Shown: positions 11,024-26,800, counted from the stretch's first letter. The stretch is 64,000 nucleotides of DNA from Naematelia aurantialba (GCA_021527695.1 JAKFAO010000004.1:1467001-1531000), one strand, 5' to 3'. Program-made: numbers and translations. Notes: generated by a model from the sequence alone, not told the origin.

Positions 11024-11933
11024 ATGGTCCCCTCGCCAGCCTCCGACGCACCTTGCCCTCGACCTGATCCAGTATATATTGAGGGAGACATCATCCTCGT
11101 CTCTTCCAACAACGTCAGCTTCAAGCTTCCTTCATACTACTTGTGCGCTGCTAGGTGAGGCTCGGTCAGACGCCGGCTAAGGGACGAGCCCCGTCTTCCG
11201 CGACATGTTATCCCGACCGTCAAACGAGGGTGAACCCACCGTCACCCTCAGCGATCCCACGCTTGAGCATGGCTCTGTCATCCGAAACGTGCTCGACATG
11301 ATCACTCATCGCAAGTTCTGTGATATCAAGAGCACCACAGTCACGGAACTTGAGCACATGATGCGCTTTGCACAGAAATACGAGTGCTCCTTCCTGTTCA
11401 AAACCCTCATGCTGCTGTTTGAGCAATTCCTCGTAGCGTCCACAGATGCTTATAGCCGCCGCGAGGATGCTATACATGTCTTCATGGCCGCCGCGCGATT
11501 AGATCAAATTATCATTTGTCAGCGAGCGATTGAAGCTGGGGAATGGCGGGTTTGGCCACAGACGCTAATATACAGAGGAGCAGGAAGTGAACAACTGGAT
11601 CTGGGCGCGTGGAAGCACGGAGAGGTCTTCGATATGGCCAATCTCGGGCTGTCCGCCTTTCGCGAGATGCCGCCAGACTACCTGTGGGCAATGTTGAGGG
11701 CGATCAAGGGTCGTTCGGATCCCAAAGAGCGCGCCGCAGCATTCGGGAGACTGATGAACAGCATCAAGAGTGAGTTTCTGTCGATTCGGCAACATCATGG
11801 GACTGAATCTGATATAGAGTACGACAAGGACAAGGCGGCTGAAGCGGCGGCGGCACGGGCGGCGATGGCACAGGCGGCAATGGCAGAGGCTGCGGCACAG
11901 AAAAAACGGAAAACAACCCATTCGGACCCGTAG
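11024..11933 (+). CDS. BTB/POZ-domain protein, copy 2
   Basis: A paralogue of the upstream BTB gene with the same organisation: EGDIILVSSNNVSFKLPS, an intron at the identical place (after 11154, acceptor before 11189), then SPVFRDML and FAQKYECSFLFKTL. It differs by an Ala-rich helical C-terminus (AAARAAMAQAAMAEAAAQ) ending in KKRKTT, which could be a nuclear localisation signal. A possible second intron of 48 nt (about 11771-11818, GTGAGT to ATAG) is a multiple of three and stop-free, so both spliced and unspliced forms stay in frame. Function is unknown. Confidence 0.7.
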
Positions 11934-12215
11934 TTGAGAGGCTGGAGACTGCAGGACCCATATATCATGGCGCGTGTGCAGGTGATATCGATACGACAAA
12001 AGCAGCCTGTAGGCAATGCATCTCGTCCCGCCCCTCCCGTCCCGCGGATCAATGCTGCCTCTGTAATGGAGGAGAGAACACCAGTGCCAATGTCAATCTT
12101 CGTTTGGCACTCGCACGTGAAATCCCATTGATCTGACACATGCATGTCGCCTATCGAGGTCTGATCTGCACCGCCTAGATACCCGTACACTGGATATCCC
12201 TCCTGATCCCTGGCC

Positions 12216-12402
12216 TTGCCCGCGCGTACACCGCACACCACACATCGCGCACCGAACATGCACATCGCATACACACCGTGCACCGCACATGCACATCGCA
12301 TGCACGACGCAAACCACACACCGCACACCGCACATGCAGAGCCCACCGCACGCACACCACACCTGGCACATGCAGAGCCCACCGCACGCACACCACACCT
12401 GG
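12216..12402. repeat. AC-rich tandem repeats next to the LEU4 stop
   Basis: Two perfect 36-bp copies sit back to back at 12331-12366 and 12367-12402. They are preceded by shorter ACCGCACATGCACATCGC-like units from about 12235. The second copy ends only 3 bp from the LEU4 stop codon (12408-12406), so the array would lie in the LEU4 3' UTR. Confidence 0.8.
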
Positions 12403-12405
12403 CCG

Positions 12406-15147
<2,742 letters not shown>

Positions 15148-16160
15148 AGTAGTGCTCACAGCATTGGCATTTTGGAAGACAGGCCCAGCAGGCAGGTTGG
15201 TCAGGGGGAGGAAGTAGTGACAGGTACGCGCGATGATGGGGGGTGGTTTTGAGCGTGGTGATGGGCCGACAACGAGCCCTTTTATATGTGATGCGAGGTT
15301 ATACAGTCCAACAACGGTTGGCAGAGCTCTAAGGCGACTTGAAGGCAAACTCTCCGACTCGGCGACCATGATCCGCCCGACAATTCGAAAAAAATGTGAC
15401 CACGTGGTTTCCGTGCGTGAGGCATCGAGGCATCGAGGAAGAAGTGGGAGAGGCATGCTAGACCATGATGCATGGGATAAGAATGCTACATAGCGAGCGC
15501 AGTGTAGTACCATCTGGATGAGTGCCGATTAGCTCGACAGGATCAGGATCGGGTTCGACAGACACATACTCGTGTCCCTGCTGCCTCTCAAGTGTTCGCC
15601 ACCCGAGCCGACCAGAGAATATTGCTGTTGTATCCAAGTATTTCCCTCAACGAGAGAAGATAGATGCAGGGGATTCTTCTACATAGGAAGGCTTTGAACA
15701 AAACATGACGAATGGGTAGACGTCGAATGCAGCTCGATTGTGCAGAAGTCGCATAATCCCCTATATCGAAGCTGGGATCTGCCAGAAACCGCGTTCACAG
15801 CGTCGAAGCTGTTGATTTCTGGCTGCAGTCGACTCCGTTCATGCCATGCTACTGTCGTGCTCAGATCCCGTCAATGCTGCTGATGACTGGAATCCTCCGA
15901 GTGCACATACGAGGTGCATAATGCAAACATCAAGACCGACCTGGTAAGAGAGTTACTCTCCCACGGTCTATCACTCTCTTTCGATCAAGGCACCGAGGTG
16001 ACGACAGCGGTGAGCAGCGCCGAAACTGCAACTGCAACCGCAAAAGTGTCAGCATTGTGCCATTCCGTCTCGTCGCGTGCAGTCAGCGCAGCTGTCGGAC
16101 TGAGAGACGACAGGGAGACTGCTATAGGGAGAAGAGCCTGAGCAGGAATCCAGAGCAACG
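15148..16160. other. Divergent intergenic region, LEU4 to SHR3
   Basis: About 1 kb between the proposed LEU4 start and SHR3 start. Only short, codon-poor ORFs are present and I support none of them. It should contain both promoters; I could not find a clean Gcn4-type TGACTCA site. Confidence 0.4.
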
Positions 16161-17533
16161 ATGGTGTGGCGCACAACATTGGTGACCATCACCACCTGTT
16201 TCCTCCTCGGTATGTCCTGGTTTCTTTCCAAACCATCTTCCTTGGTTATGACATTCTCACGTGCTGACGCAGATAGGCACCACCTTCACCCACTGGATTG
16301 CAGACCACAATGTCCTCTGGCGATCGCCGTTGACCTCGGACGCGCTGCAGCAGAGCATCACCTACTACTCGCTGTTGGCGACGGCGCCGCGCGGCCTCGG
16401 ATGGGTATATATTGCAATCGGGGTGTTGGCGTTGAGTAGCTCCATGGGGAGGCTATGGAAGGATTTCGTGGGTCAGGGCGGAGAGGTGTTGTTCGATGGT
16501 GGGAGTATTGGTGAGTGTTCAACCTGTGAATATGCATACACACCGGTCCCTTCCCTCTGGGTATTCCGAGACTTACCCGCCTCGCATGCAGCTTCGAGTT
16601 TTCCGAGTGTCTGCAGTCCGTAGCCTGCGAATAGCACTCTGCGGATCGTAGAACTCATGGTTGTGGTCACTTGCCCAGCCTGTTCCCAGTATACCTTGTG
16701 ACCGCGACAATCGGACTGGTACTGACTGGAACAGTGTTGTTGAGCGCAATTACCTACAACCAAATCAACGAGCTTTACCCCAGTGCGCATCTGCGGATCC
16801 CTTCCCTCACATCTGCGAGCTAAACCACGGCGTCGTAGCAATAACGCTCTTCCCGTCCCCGCTCCCTGCCAACCTGGCGGATCACCCCATCTACCCGGCA
16901 CTGACTACGGCCGTGCGGGACCTGGCTAATGATAATGTCATTACTGCTGTCATGCTTACCGGCGTGATGCTTCTCCAGGTAAGCTGTTCACTCCTCCATC
17001 GCGCTAGTGCCTCGACACCTTGCGTCTCGCCCTCTTTCCCCCTCTTTCCTTTTCCTTACTGCCTTTCTCTTCTCTCCCCGACACCCACTTTCCTTCCTTC
17101 CTCTTGCCCCCATCTCTTTTCATTCCTTCTCCCCCACATCTACAACCTCACTTTCCCTCTTATTCTTCCCAAGCATCATTGCAAACCCTTCTATGCCCCA
17201 AATTGGTCCTGGACCCGACTGACTCAACAGGCCGGCCGGTGGTACTCTAAGCGCCCCTCCTCCTCACCACCATCGACCACCTCCTCAGGAGCGTCCTCGC
17301 CGCCGACCTCGAACGACGATCTGCCACGCGCCCCCACACAGCGGTCGGGCACGCCATTCCGCGAATTGACAGAGGCCGAGGCCATGGAGCTTGATAGGCT
17401 CGGTGCGGATGCTGTAGGCGGACTTGGAGGTGCAGACGGATTTGGAGGTGCAAGCGGAAATGGAAATGTCGGTACTCAGGAGGTTTCGCCCCGTCGGAAA
17501 GCGAGGAGTAGAGCAGGTAAGGGGAAACGGTGA
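16161..17533 (+). CDS. SHR3: SHR3-type ER chaperone for amino-acid permeases
   Basis: Shr3 is an ER membrane protein that prevents aggregation of amino-acid permeases and packages them for export. The N-terminus (TCFLLGTTFTHWIADHNVLW) matches the conserved first membrane segment and following loop. Later segments are GLGWVYIAIGVLAL, VYLVTATIGLVLTGTVLL and VITAVMLTGVMLLQAGRWY, giving four membrane spans. The hydrophilic tail is Ser/Pro-rich, then Gly-rich, and ends in a basic cluster. Exons are 16161-16209, 16277-16510, 16690-16782, 16839-16978 and 17231-17533. The third and fourth joins are the least certain. The last intron is strongly pyrimidine-rich. The gene is convergent with HIS3. Confidence 0.78.
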
Positions 17534-17781
17534 TGATGTGATGTCGTTGTCATGAGCAAAAGCATGCATGGTTTCTTGGCACGTATGTATACGGCGTACG
17601 TCGTGACCAGGTTTACGTAGTGACCACTTTTGCGTTCGCACCCGGGCTACCAGTACGCCGAGATAACACTGGCTTGGGCCTGACGCGGGCTCGACTGCCA
17701 AGTTGCTTTCTGACTGGACCGGCGGTCGTCGCCTCAACGAAAGAAGGGAAACCCCGACATGCAAAATGAAATGCATGGAGT

Positions 17782-19344
17782 CTAGATGGCCAACACACCC
17801 TTGGTACTAGGCACGTCGTCCCCGCCTGTCCGTGCGATGGCCATCCGGATCGCCAGTGCCAGGGCCTTGAAGGCGGATTCCGCGCTGTGCCGATCAGCCC
17901 GCATTGCCTTCTCGCGCCCCGCCCGGGAATCGGATGTAGAGGGCAGGGTGCGGGTGGTGGACAGAGTACATACATGTGGTGGTTGTTTTCTCCGCGGATA
18001 AAGTCCACATGCAGCGTCACGCCCGCTGCGAATGCAAAGCTCTGCAGGAGGTGCGGGATCATCTCTGTTGATACTGCGCGAGTCAGTCCACTCTTCAGTA
18101 CTTGTCCATGTCGGTCTACCATGGGGATATGCACGGGCCGCCGGCTCGTAGGCGGTCAGGAGACAGGCGAGGACGACGAGAGTCTTTGGGGAGCTGGGGG
18201 GGACCGAGGGGAGAAGAACTGGGATGGCAGGTGGGGAGAGCGCAAGAGAGACAACGCAACGCACAATCTCCAATCTTCTCGCGGGTAAAGGGGAGGTGGC
18301 AGACGAAGAATGGTCTTGAAGAGATATCAATGACCGCTCGCGACAGGGCCTGCGTGGTCAGCGGCAGGCAAACCGACGGGATATTTCGTGTATCTTCTCC
18401 CTAAGCCGGTCTCAAGAAAGCCCAGTCCTGAGTCCCTTGGACACCAGATACAGCACCCCCACCCCCCAACCCAGCGACACCACACACCGCCGACCCGCGA
18501 CCGACGTCCACCATAGAGATGCCCGCCGACCCGCGACCGACGTCCACCATAGAGATGACCGCCGACCCACCTCATCCAGCGGCGCATACGCAAACCCATA
18601 CCGCTTGATGCCCCGCCTCTCCCCTAGGGCCTTTTTGAACGCCTCTCCCAGGGCCAACGCGCAGTCCTCGGCCGAGTGGTGGTCGTCTATATGTAGGTCT
18701 CCGGCGCATTTGAGGGTGAGCTGCATCCCGCCGTGTTTTGCGAGGGCCGTGAACATCTGCGCAAGAGGGTCAGCAATTTGTACTCCATTTGACAAGTTCC
18801 ACGACACCCAGGGAGGGACGGCCGCGGAGATCGAGGCAGAGTGATAGGATATCCAGACGAGACGGAGACCCGGGAGGTGGGTTCTAGAGCAAGGCGAGAC
18901 CAGATAACCAGAGACAAGATATCACAGACTGCAGACTCGCCCCGCCGACGACTCCAACGGGCCATCCTCTACGTGAGAGCGCTAAATTCCGCCCACTTGT
19001 GTGAAAGAGGGAAGAAGCTAGAGTCTGAAGGTGCAGACAGGTCTGGACAGGTCTGGACAGGTTTAGACGGGCCTGACAGCCTGAGGTCTGGAGAAGTACG
19101 AAGGCAGGGAGGCGTCTGGACACCCTGGAAATGCCCGGAGACGTCTGGAGACACGGACAGACCTCCTCTCAGTCCCACTCAGTCCCACTCAGTCCCACTC
19201 AGTCCCACTCACATGGTCCAGAAACCCGATCCCCGTCTGCACGTCAATGACCTGCTTGGCCGTGGGCTCAGTGTCCAATGTGAGCGAGCAGGTGATTTGC
19301 GTCTCGGACGTATCCCGCGACACCGACGCCGTTCGGGCTTCCAT
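17782..19344 (-). CDS. HIS3: Imidazoleglycerol-phosphate dehydratase (histidine biosynthesis)
   Basis: Dehydrates imidazoleglycerol phosphate to imidazole-acetol phosphate. Motifs are [15 protein letters not shown] at the N-terminus, [37 protein letters not shown] (the metal-binding DHH), [24 protein letters not shown] and [16 protein letters not shown] (second metal-binding HH), then STKGVL. Exons are 19344-19213, 18756-18571, 18349-18265, 18073-17974 and 17884-17782: 606 nt, 201 residues, typical length. Introns 1 and 2 carry tandem repeats, and the donor of intron 1 lies within a repeated unit. Confidence 0.94.
18487..18568. repeat. 36-bp-period repeat in HIS3 intron 2
   Basis: A 35-bp sequence beginning CCGCCGACCCGCGACC occurs at 18487-18521 and again identically at 18523-18557. 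A third partial copy (CCGCCGACCC) starts at 18559 and runs up to the HIS3 intron 2 donor. Confidence 0.85.
19171..19210. repeat. 10-bp tandem repeat at HIS3 intron 1 donor
   Basis: Four perfect head-to-tail copies of AGTCCCACTC (plus strand) at 19171-19210. Read on the minus strand this is GAGTGGGACT, and the first unit forms part of the intron donor GTGAGTGGG. A second, looser array of GGTCTGGACA units is found at about 19038-19062 in the same intron. Confidence 0.85.
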
Positions 19345-19782
19345 CCTGCGTTCTATGCCCTTGCTTCTGTACGTCTCGTGTTCGTGCCGTTTGCGCGATC
19401 TGTCCAGTCCACTAGGCTCTGTAGCCTCTGTACGCTGCTTGATCGGCCTTGTGCTGCTAAAAGTCTAGTGACAGTGACGGCGAGAGCAATATCAAACAAA
19501 CTGAAAGCTCGAAATCTCGAAATCTCGACTTGTCGATTGGCAGAGACGCAGCGAGATCTGATCCCGCCTGTGCATCCAGTCGTGCTTGATTTGTGATGCA
19601 TCCATGTGCTAGCAGGCAACCGTATATGAATGAGACAAGATGTCAGAACAGCAGCGTCCAGCGACATAATACAGCTGGTCCCAATATCCCCAAGCCACTT
19701 TGGACCCCCTCCCCTTGAACCCCCTTTGCCGCGGCCATCCACACCACTGACAACTTGGCCGGTGTGAACAGAGGGAGAGCAT
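19345..19782 (-). other. HIS3 upstream region
   Basis: 438 bp between the HIS3 start and the stop of the next minus-strand gene. It holds the HIS3 promoter and the transporter's 3' UTR. No further gene is seen. Confidence 0.4.
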
Positions 19783-22737
19783 TCACTCCTCGCTCTCTTC
19801 CCGCATCTCTGCCAACCTCCGCCTCATCGCCTGTCGAGTCAGCTTATCAATTCTCGAGAAACCTGACACTTACCTTTTCCGTCTTGGTAGGCGGCACTTT
19901 ACGACAGATGGCCGCGCCGACCAACGCCATGAGACCACCGAATCGCAATACCCAAGCCACGCCAGTCTTGTTGGCTGCGCCCTTGCCTGTGGGCTGCACC
20001 TCGTTCTCACCGTCCGCAAGCTTGAAGATGACACTAGCCACAAGTGCAATCTGCCAAACGTCAGCCCGATTCGGTCTTCACACCGCGACGGTTGACCGGC
20101 AAGCTCCTGATCGCCCTTGCTGACTGGAAAGGCTCACAATGAACTGAGGAAACACGATGGCCAGATTATGGATACCCATGATCGTCCCGCCGGCCACAGG
20201 ACCTGAGCCGGTGTACGCCAAATCGTCCGCTGCATTCTCAATGTCCGCGCTAGAGTAGCTCCGGGTAAGAGGTGTCCTCTCATCAGCCCGAGAAGGACTG
20301 CCAGGCTGGGAACGGAACGCCAACGGCGACGAAGCAGCGCGAGCATGAATCGGGCGGAAACCTGGAGGGACTGAATGCAGCCCATCTGAAGGGACTCCCT
20401 GCTGAGCACGACGGCTCCGCTCAGGCGGATTTGCTCTCGAGTCGTCCATTTCTTTCAGAAACTAGTCATGTCAGCTCTTAGAACTCGTCACCCCACATCT
20501 ATTGCGCTCACCTCCATGATGATACTTCAGGTTACAGCGTCAGTACAGCCCACACCGCGTATTTGGAACTCACGCAAACGGTCTGGAGCAGATCAGCATG
20601 CGTGACAGTGGGGATGGGGAAGACGTTGGGACAGTGCGGATCGACACTCACACCCAGCAAGCGATCGCCCAGCAGATACCTACCAAGGCGATAGCAACCG
20701 TCGCCTGCCACACCTTGGTAATGAAGAACGTGGAAGCCATGACCATCGCGAAGAGGACCAGACCCGCAGTCCAGATATTCCGCAACATAAAAGGCACTAT
20801 AAATCCGTTAACGGTGTGAAATAATACCACTGCGCTGGAACCTACTCGTAGGAAGCTTGAGTGGTCGGCCTTGTCTTGCCGCCTCTGCCTTCCACTGCCT
20901 GACCATTTCTCGGATGCGCTCCAACTCGATATCTTCTTCATCTTCCTCGTCCTCCTCTTCATCTTTCTCCGAGTCTGGTCTCAGCAATCGGCGATCTCGA
21001 GCCGCAAGATAAGGCAGCAGAGTACCCGCGATAATTGCCACTACCACATTCAGCAGGGATATCTTGATAGGAGCTTCGACTTACCGAAGGAATAGATAAG
21101 GAGTGCCAAACTGCCAGCCCGAGTCGCTTTGTCAATATCTGGTTCATGGCCCAGCTCGTGAGCCATTACTTCGGCGACATATGTGGTCGAGTAGAACAGA
21201 TAAGGAAACCAGCCCATGAACGCGGCGATCTGCACTATACACACCCGCCGGACGGGCTTGGGTAGATGAAGGACCGCTTCATAGATTGTGCCAATTACAT
21301 CGCGGATTTTGCTATGCATAGAGTCAGCACTGTGCGCTTTGGTCTATGGGGACATACGATTTCCGCTCGCCAAAGATTGACTCTCGCTCGTCCTCCTCTT
21401 GCGTCCAGCAGGTGAGCCAGACAGTAAGAACGAGAATAGCAAGTGCAACGACGCAGACTGGAGCGGTTCAGCTATGTTCCTTGCACTCATACACAACCGC
21501 TCGCTGACCTTTGCGGAACTGTCCACCACCGAGGAGCCTGATTACAGGAACATCATTGAGGTTCAAGAAGCCTACAGGAAAGTCAGGACAACATCCAGTC
21601 AAGATTCAGTGCGGACTTGCCCATCGTGAAGCCAACGATATTGCCGACATGATTGAAACGCCCATGCCAGGCATTCGCTGTTGCCAGCTGCTCGCCTGGC
21701 GTCACATCTAGCACCAAGTTACGCAGGGAAGCTTGCAAGCTAGCAAGGTCAGCTGGATCGTACCGGTCGTCGTCGACCAGCTCACGCATTGAGTGCAAAG
21801 TCCAAGCAGTAGAAGCAGAAGACGGCGATGCCGATACTCGTTCCCTTCACCTGCGAGCACGTCAGCCTCGGTATCCCACTCGGCAGCGCCAGCAGTATCG
21901 CCGTTGGACGGACCAGCTGGACGTTTCTCGGATCCCAATCGCCCTGCCCGCCACCAAACAGGTCTACGAGACTTCGCGCGATTGGCTCGGTGAACGCCAG
22001 GCCCAGCCCGCTGAAGACGAGCAGCATGGTGGCCGTGACGATCCAGTACCGCCGTCGGTAGCGGGAATGGGAAGAGTCGGAAATCGCGCCGATGAGGGGT
22101 TGGGCGATGAGGCCGGATATCGGGCCGGCGAGCCAGACGAGCGACGTGAGCTGTTCGGAGAGACCGAGGGAGAGGAGGTATGGCGTGCCGTAGCCGAGCT
22201 CCCTGCATGATCAGCGCGCGCCTCTCCAGTCCCTCGCCAGCGCAGTGTCGGCATAGCCCTCTGCAAGGATGCTTGGCACCTGGTGCTCGGGCTCGGTGAA
22301 GCCTCGGAAGAACGAGAGCCAGAGTCGAGACCCCACTTACACTGTCCAGGCGATCTGTAGGCTCGTCAGAGAGGTTCACGGCGCAAGATGTTCCTGCTGA
22401 CCTGACTTCCACCCATTGAGACAGTGAGCGCCATCATCCGCCACAGACTCAGGCGGCCCTTGCCCTTGTCCTTTGCGACGTCCTTCTTCACATCTGGCCC
22501 CCTGCTCCTGCTCCGACTGTGTTCACGCTCCGGCTCTTCGGACACGCTGGTGAGCCATCCTGACGACTCCTGTGGTCTATTCTCGCCGTTCGAGTCCGGG
22601 TGCGCCGTGGTCGACGCGCCGGCCGACGGGTCCGACTTGAACGTGCGCAACAATGACGAGAGGGACGTGAATTGCGGTTTCGGCGACTGTGGAGCCTGTG
22701 GAGACGCCGTCGGACTAGCCGATGGTGATGCAGACAT
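19783..22737 (-). CDS. MFS sucrose/alpha-glucoside-type transporter
   Basis: A glycoside-pentoside-hexuronide-like (plant SUC / S. pombe Sut1 type) proton-coupled sugar transporter in the plasma membrane. The N-terminus is a long Ser/Pro-rich cytosolic tail, then WRMMALTVSMGGSQIAWTVE, LGYGTPYLLSLGLS, LTSLVWLAGPISGLIAQPL and IGAISD, which are family hallmarks. Further spans include MLLVFSGLGLAF, GIAVFCFYCLDFALNALQ (followed by SLRNLVLDV), FMGWFPYLFYSTTYVAEVM and a C-terminal span (VAWVLRFGGLMALVGAAI). The central cytosolic loop holds an acidic run (EKDEEEDEEDEEDIE), and a second loop is Ser-rich. There are about eight or nine exons; I did not fix every junction. The start at 22737 is the first in-frame ATG. 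Substrate is inferred from family only. Confidence 0.82.
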
Positions 22738-23863
22738 CTCCAGAGAGCGTGACCCTGACCGAGTTCCTCTCCTCGATGTTCGGGAGATGGCACGAGCAAA
22801 CGCAGAAACAGAAACAGAAACGAGACGGTGGAGCGAGAGAGAGAGTGGTCGAGCTTTCACGCGTCGGATGTGCCGGGTAATAAAATCACACGGCGCTGGT
22901 GACCAACACCGTCGACCGGCGTTTCAACGACTGTCGAACTCAGCCAACAACACATAACCAAATGGTCAAGCATGCATCATGCATATTGAGTGCACCTACA
23001 CGCCCACATTCGCGCTCATCGTATGATACCCGACCATGGCCTTGAAGACCTGTACCCCGCCAAGGGCAAACAAGCAGATCCAACGGGTGACTTCGTTCTC
23101 TTTGACGATCCTTATATAAACCCAATTTGACCCCTTTCTTTCAGCTTCGGCCATAGGATCGTGAACGCGCCGCATCCCGTCTGCTCTGCGCAGCTAAGCA
23201 CGATACCGCCCAGTCAGTAGGAAGGTGGGGGACCACTTCCGAATCCTGGGTGCTGAAGTTTTTGCTTTTGCCCATGTCCACACGTGGGCCATCGAACGCT
23301 GCGCCCGACTCGGAGCAGAGCTTGCGCACTCTGAGAATAGACGTGATAGGGTGGTCAGAACGCTCTGGGGTGATTCACTCGATCCAAGACACGGACAGAG
23401 TCACGCCAGACCCAAGATCTGTGGCAGACGCAACCAGGCGCCGAACCAAACAGACAAGCAACCAGCAGACACGTGCGACCCAGTGACCACCGTCCACTAT
23501 CGTGACACAGCAGAATGCATAATCCCCAAGGCAACAGCCTCTCCCCAAATCCACTCACCCACCCCGTCCAGAGGCAGCTACCCTCCCACACTGCCGCCTG
23601 TGCATTGCAGCTGCACACCCGCACGACGCATGTCCGTCCATGTTGAGCAAGTGTATTCAACCTGATCGTCGTTACGTTACTAAAAAAAGAGGCTTGAAAT
23701 GTCCATTGTCCTGAATGGATCCTGTACCCCGTCCATGTCCCGCTCCGCCTGTGCTCCGTGCCCATGCACATGCACATGCAATCTCCTCAATGACCCTATT
23801 ATCCACACCCAACTCCCTATTCTCATATTCGCACAGCATCCGCAAAACATACATGTCAACAGT
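22738..23863. other. Intergenic region, transporter promoter
   Basis: About 1.1 kb between the transporter start and the chitin synthase stop, both on the minus strand. It contains a TTATATAAAC element at 23111-23120 that could serve as a TATA box, though it is some 370 bp upstream of the ATG. ORFs here have no coding character. Confidence 0.4.
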
Positions 23864-26800
23864 CTAGTACTGCGGTGGCGCCTGGATCCGTCAGCATCCG
23901 CCTCGTGTCTTGGAGACGTGCGTGCGACAAGGGAGCAAATACTCACAGCACCAGGAGGAAGGGAGTGGTTGTTGTTGCTCGACGACACGGGCGAAACAAG
24001 CTGGTTCCTCGACGAGCTTCTCCTCTGATGCCTGGACACTCTGCGTACTGGATCATGTGGCGCCACCTGTCCACCAGCGGGCACAGGTCCCGTATCGACC
24101 AGCGACACACCGCGACCATGTGATGCTGAGGCGTGCCTCTGTCGCGGTCGTGGCGTTGCTTGGGTTGGTGCCGATGCTGCAGCCGGAACAGGCTCGGGTT
24201 CAGCAACATAGTACCCCCCTGTCTGAAAGTACTGCTGCGATTGTGAGAGTGATGAATCGGAAGTCGCCTGGGGAAAGTGGGGCGGTAGGATAGGTTGTTC
24301 CGCTTCATCCATCGTGTCGCTCGTGTAAGCCTGGAAAGGCGAGTAAGAAGCACTCGAGTGGGTAAAGCTTGAAGGATCATCGCTTGGTCCTCTTTCCAGT
24401 CGGCCTGCAAATCCGCTCTCAGACGAAGACGGCGATGGATCCCGACCAATAGGCATTGGCGCATTGCGCGCGACAGGAAGAGCAAGCTGCGACATGCTGT
24501 CGCGCATGTCGCCTTTTTCACCGGGGCTCGAAGCGTACTGGCTCATCGAAGCCAGAGAAGACGATTGCCGGAAATGAGGATTGCCAAAGAGCGGATTGTT
24601 CTCCTGTGTCCCAAGACCTGACATGTACGTCTCGCTCGTCGATACCTCTGAATATCTCTTCGAAGACAGCATACTACCATCAGCCAAGTCCGTCTGCGAG
24701 CAAGCTTACTTCTTGGGCGAGTTGTCACGCTGCACCACGTCATAGTACTGGCTGTCTCTCGACACCGTCCCGTTCTGCCACCGTCGCTCCCTCTCAAAGT
24801 CCACCCAGCGCTTCATGACAATGTGGCTTGAATCGAATGTACCCTCTTTATCTCCGTGCGCTTGCTCCTTTTGCTCGCCCACAATCTTTCGGGTCTCGCC
24901 CCAGGTGAAATCGTCCATGTGCCAGTACGCATACGCGGGCAGCACCAAGTTCCAAATCGGAAGAGATACTAGGTACATGAGCATCCAGCCGACATATGCC
25001 ACCTTGCGCGAGGTGATGACGATGAGGACACCGGGGAGACCCAAAATGAGCGCAAGCAAGATAAGCGAGACGACGGGCGTGGGTACTCCGGTGACGGAGG
25101 CTGGAATGATAGAAATGATGATGATGTACGCGGTGAATGAGATAGCGGCGGGAAGGACCAGCGTTCCGACAAGGTCCATAAAGACGACAAACTGCATCGA
25201 AAAGCAGAATGTTCCGCAAAGATCGCGGACCAGCATGAGCTCGAACAAATTATGCACTGTCGAGTTGATCCATCGACGTCGCTGAGACAGCAGAATTCGG
25301 AACGTATCGGGGACAATGGTCTTGCAAACAGCTTGAGGACAAAAGACCATTTTTCGTTTCGGGAACGTCTTGAGCATCAGAGTTGACAGATATCGATCCT
25401 CGCCGAGAAGCAAGAGATTCTTCTTGTGCAGCGTGTCAACAACGTTTTCCGAGTAATGTTCACAAATATCCGGATTGGCAAGGATGGGGACCCAGTAACC
25501 ACGATCGCCCTTGGGTGCCTTGATCCGGTACATGGAGAAACATCCGGGCAGACAGGTGACACCACCAAAGACTGATTCGAAGGCTTTGGTCAAGTGGTGT
25601 GAAATGTAGTACTCGAATACTGTCATGGTCAGCCCAGATTATGCCAGTTGACCTACCTTGGATCATTGTCACCCAAGTTTCCGACTTGTTTGCAATCTTT
25701 GTTTCGCCACATAATCCCATGATCTCCGTGTCATTCACCATGCAGGCGTTCATCCGTGTCAACGAGTCAGGGAACACTTTCGTATCCGCATCTACACAAA
25801 GAACAGTCTCGTATCGGTCAGGCGGAATGCCCGTGCACCGCCAGATCGAGTTGAAGAATTCATAGTCGAATGTCGTCATACGCTCGTCAAACATGACTTT
25901 CTGCAAGAACGACATCAAGACGATCTGCGAGTCTCGTTTGCCTCGATTGCCCGGCTTGGCGTCATTGCGTTCGAGCGGGTTACCGGTCTTGGCAACGAGC
26001 ACCATCGGCACTCGCTGTTGCTTGGACGGCTCGACGGTCTCAGGGTCGTACGAGTAGAAACCGGCGTAGATTTTGGCCATGTTGTGACGCTTATGTCCGT
26101 CCGCAATCGCGACGTAGGAATGTGCCTGTACTTCGTCGGCCGGCTCGATCAACTCCTTCATCATGCCAAGGACGATATCAGGCGTGAATTGCTTTGACCC
26201 AGAGCCTCGGACCATGCCATCGCAAATAACGAGGAGGAGTTTGTGACTGTTGGGATAATCAGTGGTGGCGAGAGAGTCGAGCGTTGTACGAAGACCTTCA
26301 ACCGACTCCGAGTAGGCAGTGACGAGACACATCGTGTGTACGAGCGGGAACTGGAAAGGCTCAAAATCAGGGGCTGGTTGCGGCACCACGTTGCCGAGGG
26401 GGAACGGACAACTGCTCGTCGATTGGTCTGACAACGACTGGCGTGACTCATCACGAAACGGCAGCGACGTCGAGGAGCGCGAGTTCCGGAGCATTGGCGA
26501 GCCAGGTGGCGTGTCCTTCATACCAACACCGAGCTTGGCGCCGTACATGCTCGAAGCCTGCCGACGAGGCATCTCGTTGACCATACCGTAAGCCGTCGAT
26601 GGCCGAGAGGTGACAAGCATAGGCTCGGCCTTGCTGAAACGAGAAGTAGTAGGAAGGAAGACAGTCTTGCGTTGCCCGCCACCTCCTCGACCAGTAGCAT
26701 TCGGTCGGAGGTAGCCTGGGGCGGCCTTGTAAATATCTTCCGTCCATGCCTCGACCTCCGCTGCCCGCTTCATCCTCTGCTGGTAGCTCTCACCCTCAAA

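Noticed and set aside
12235..12402. CRISPR-like array
   Set aside because: Direct repeats lie head to tail without unique spacers and the genome is eukaryotic.
15548..15575. GGTTCGA tRNA B-box-like sequence
   Set aside because: No matching A box or cloverleaf can be built around it.
22366..22860. Upstream extension of the transporter N-terminus
   Set aside because: It would need a GTG start; the first in-frame ATG is at 22737.
23225..23665. 146-codon plus-strand ORF between transporter and chitin synthase
   Set aside because: No domain or convincing start context; it lies in a promoter/3' UTR interval.
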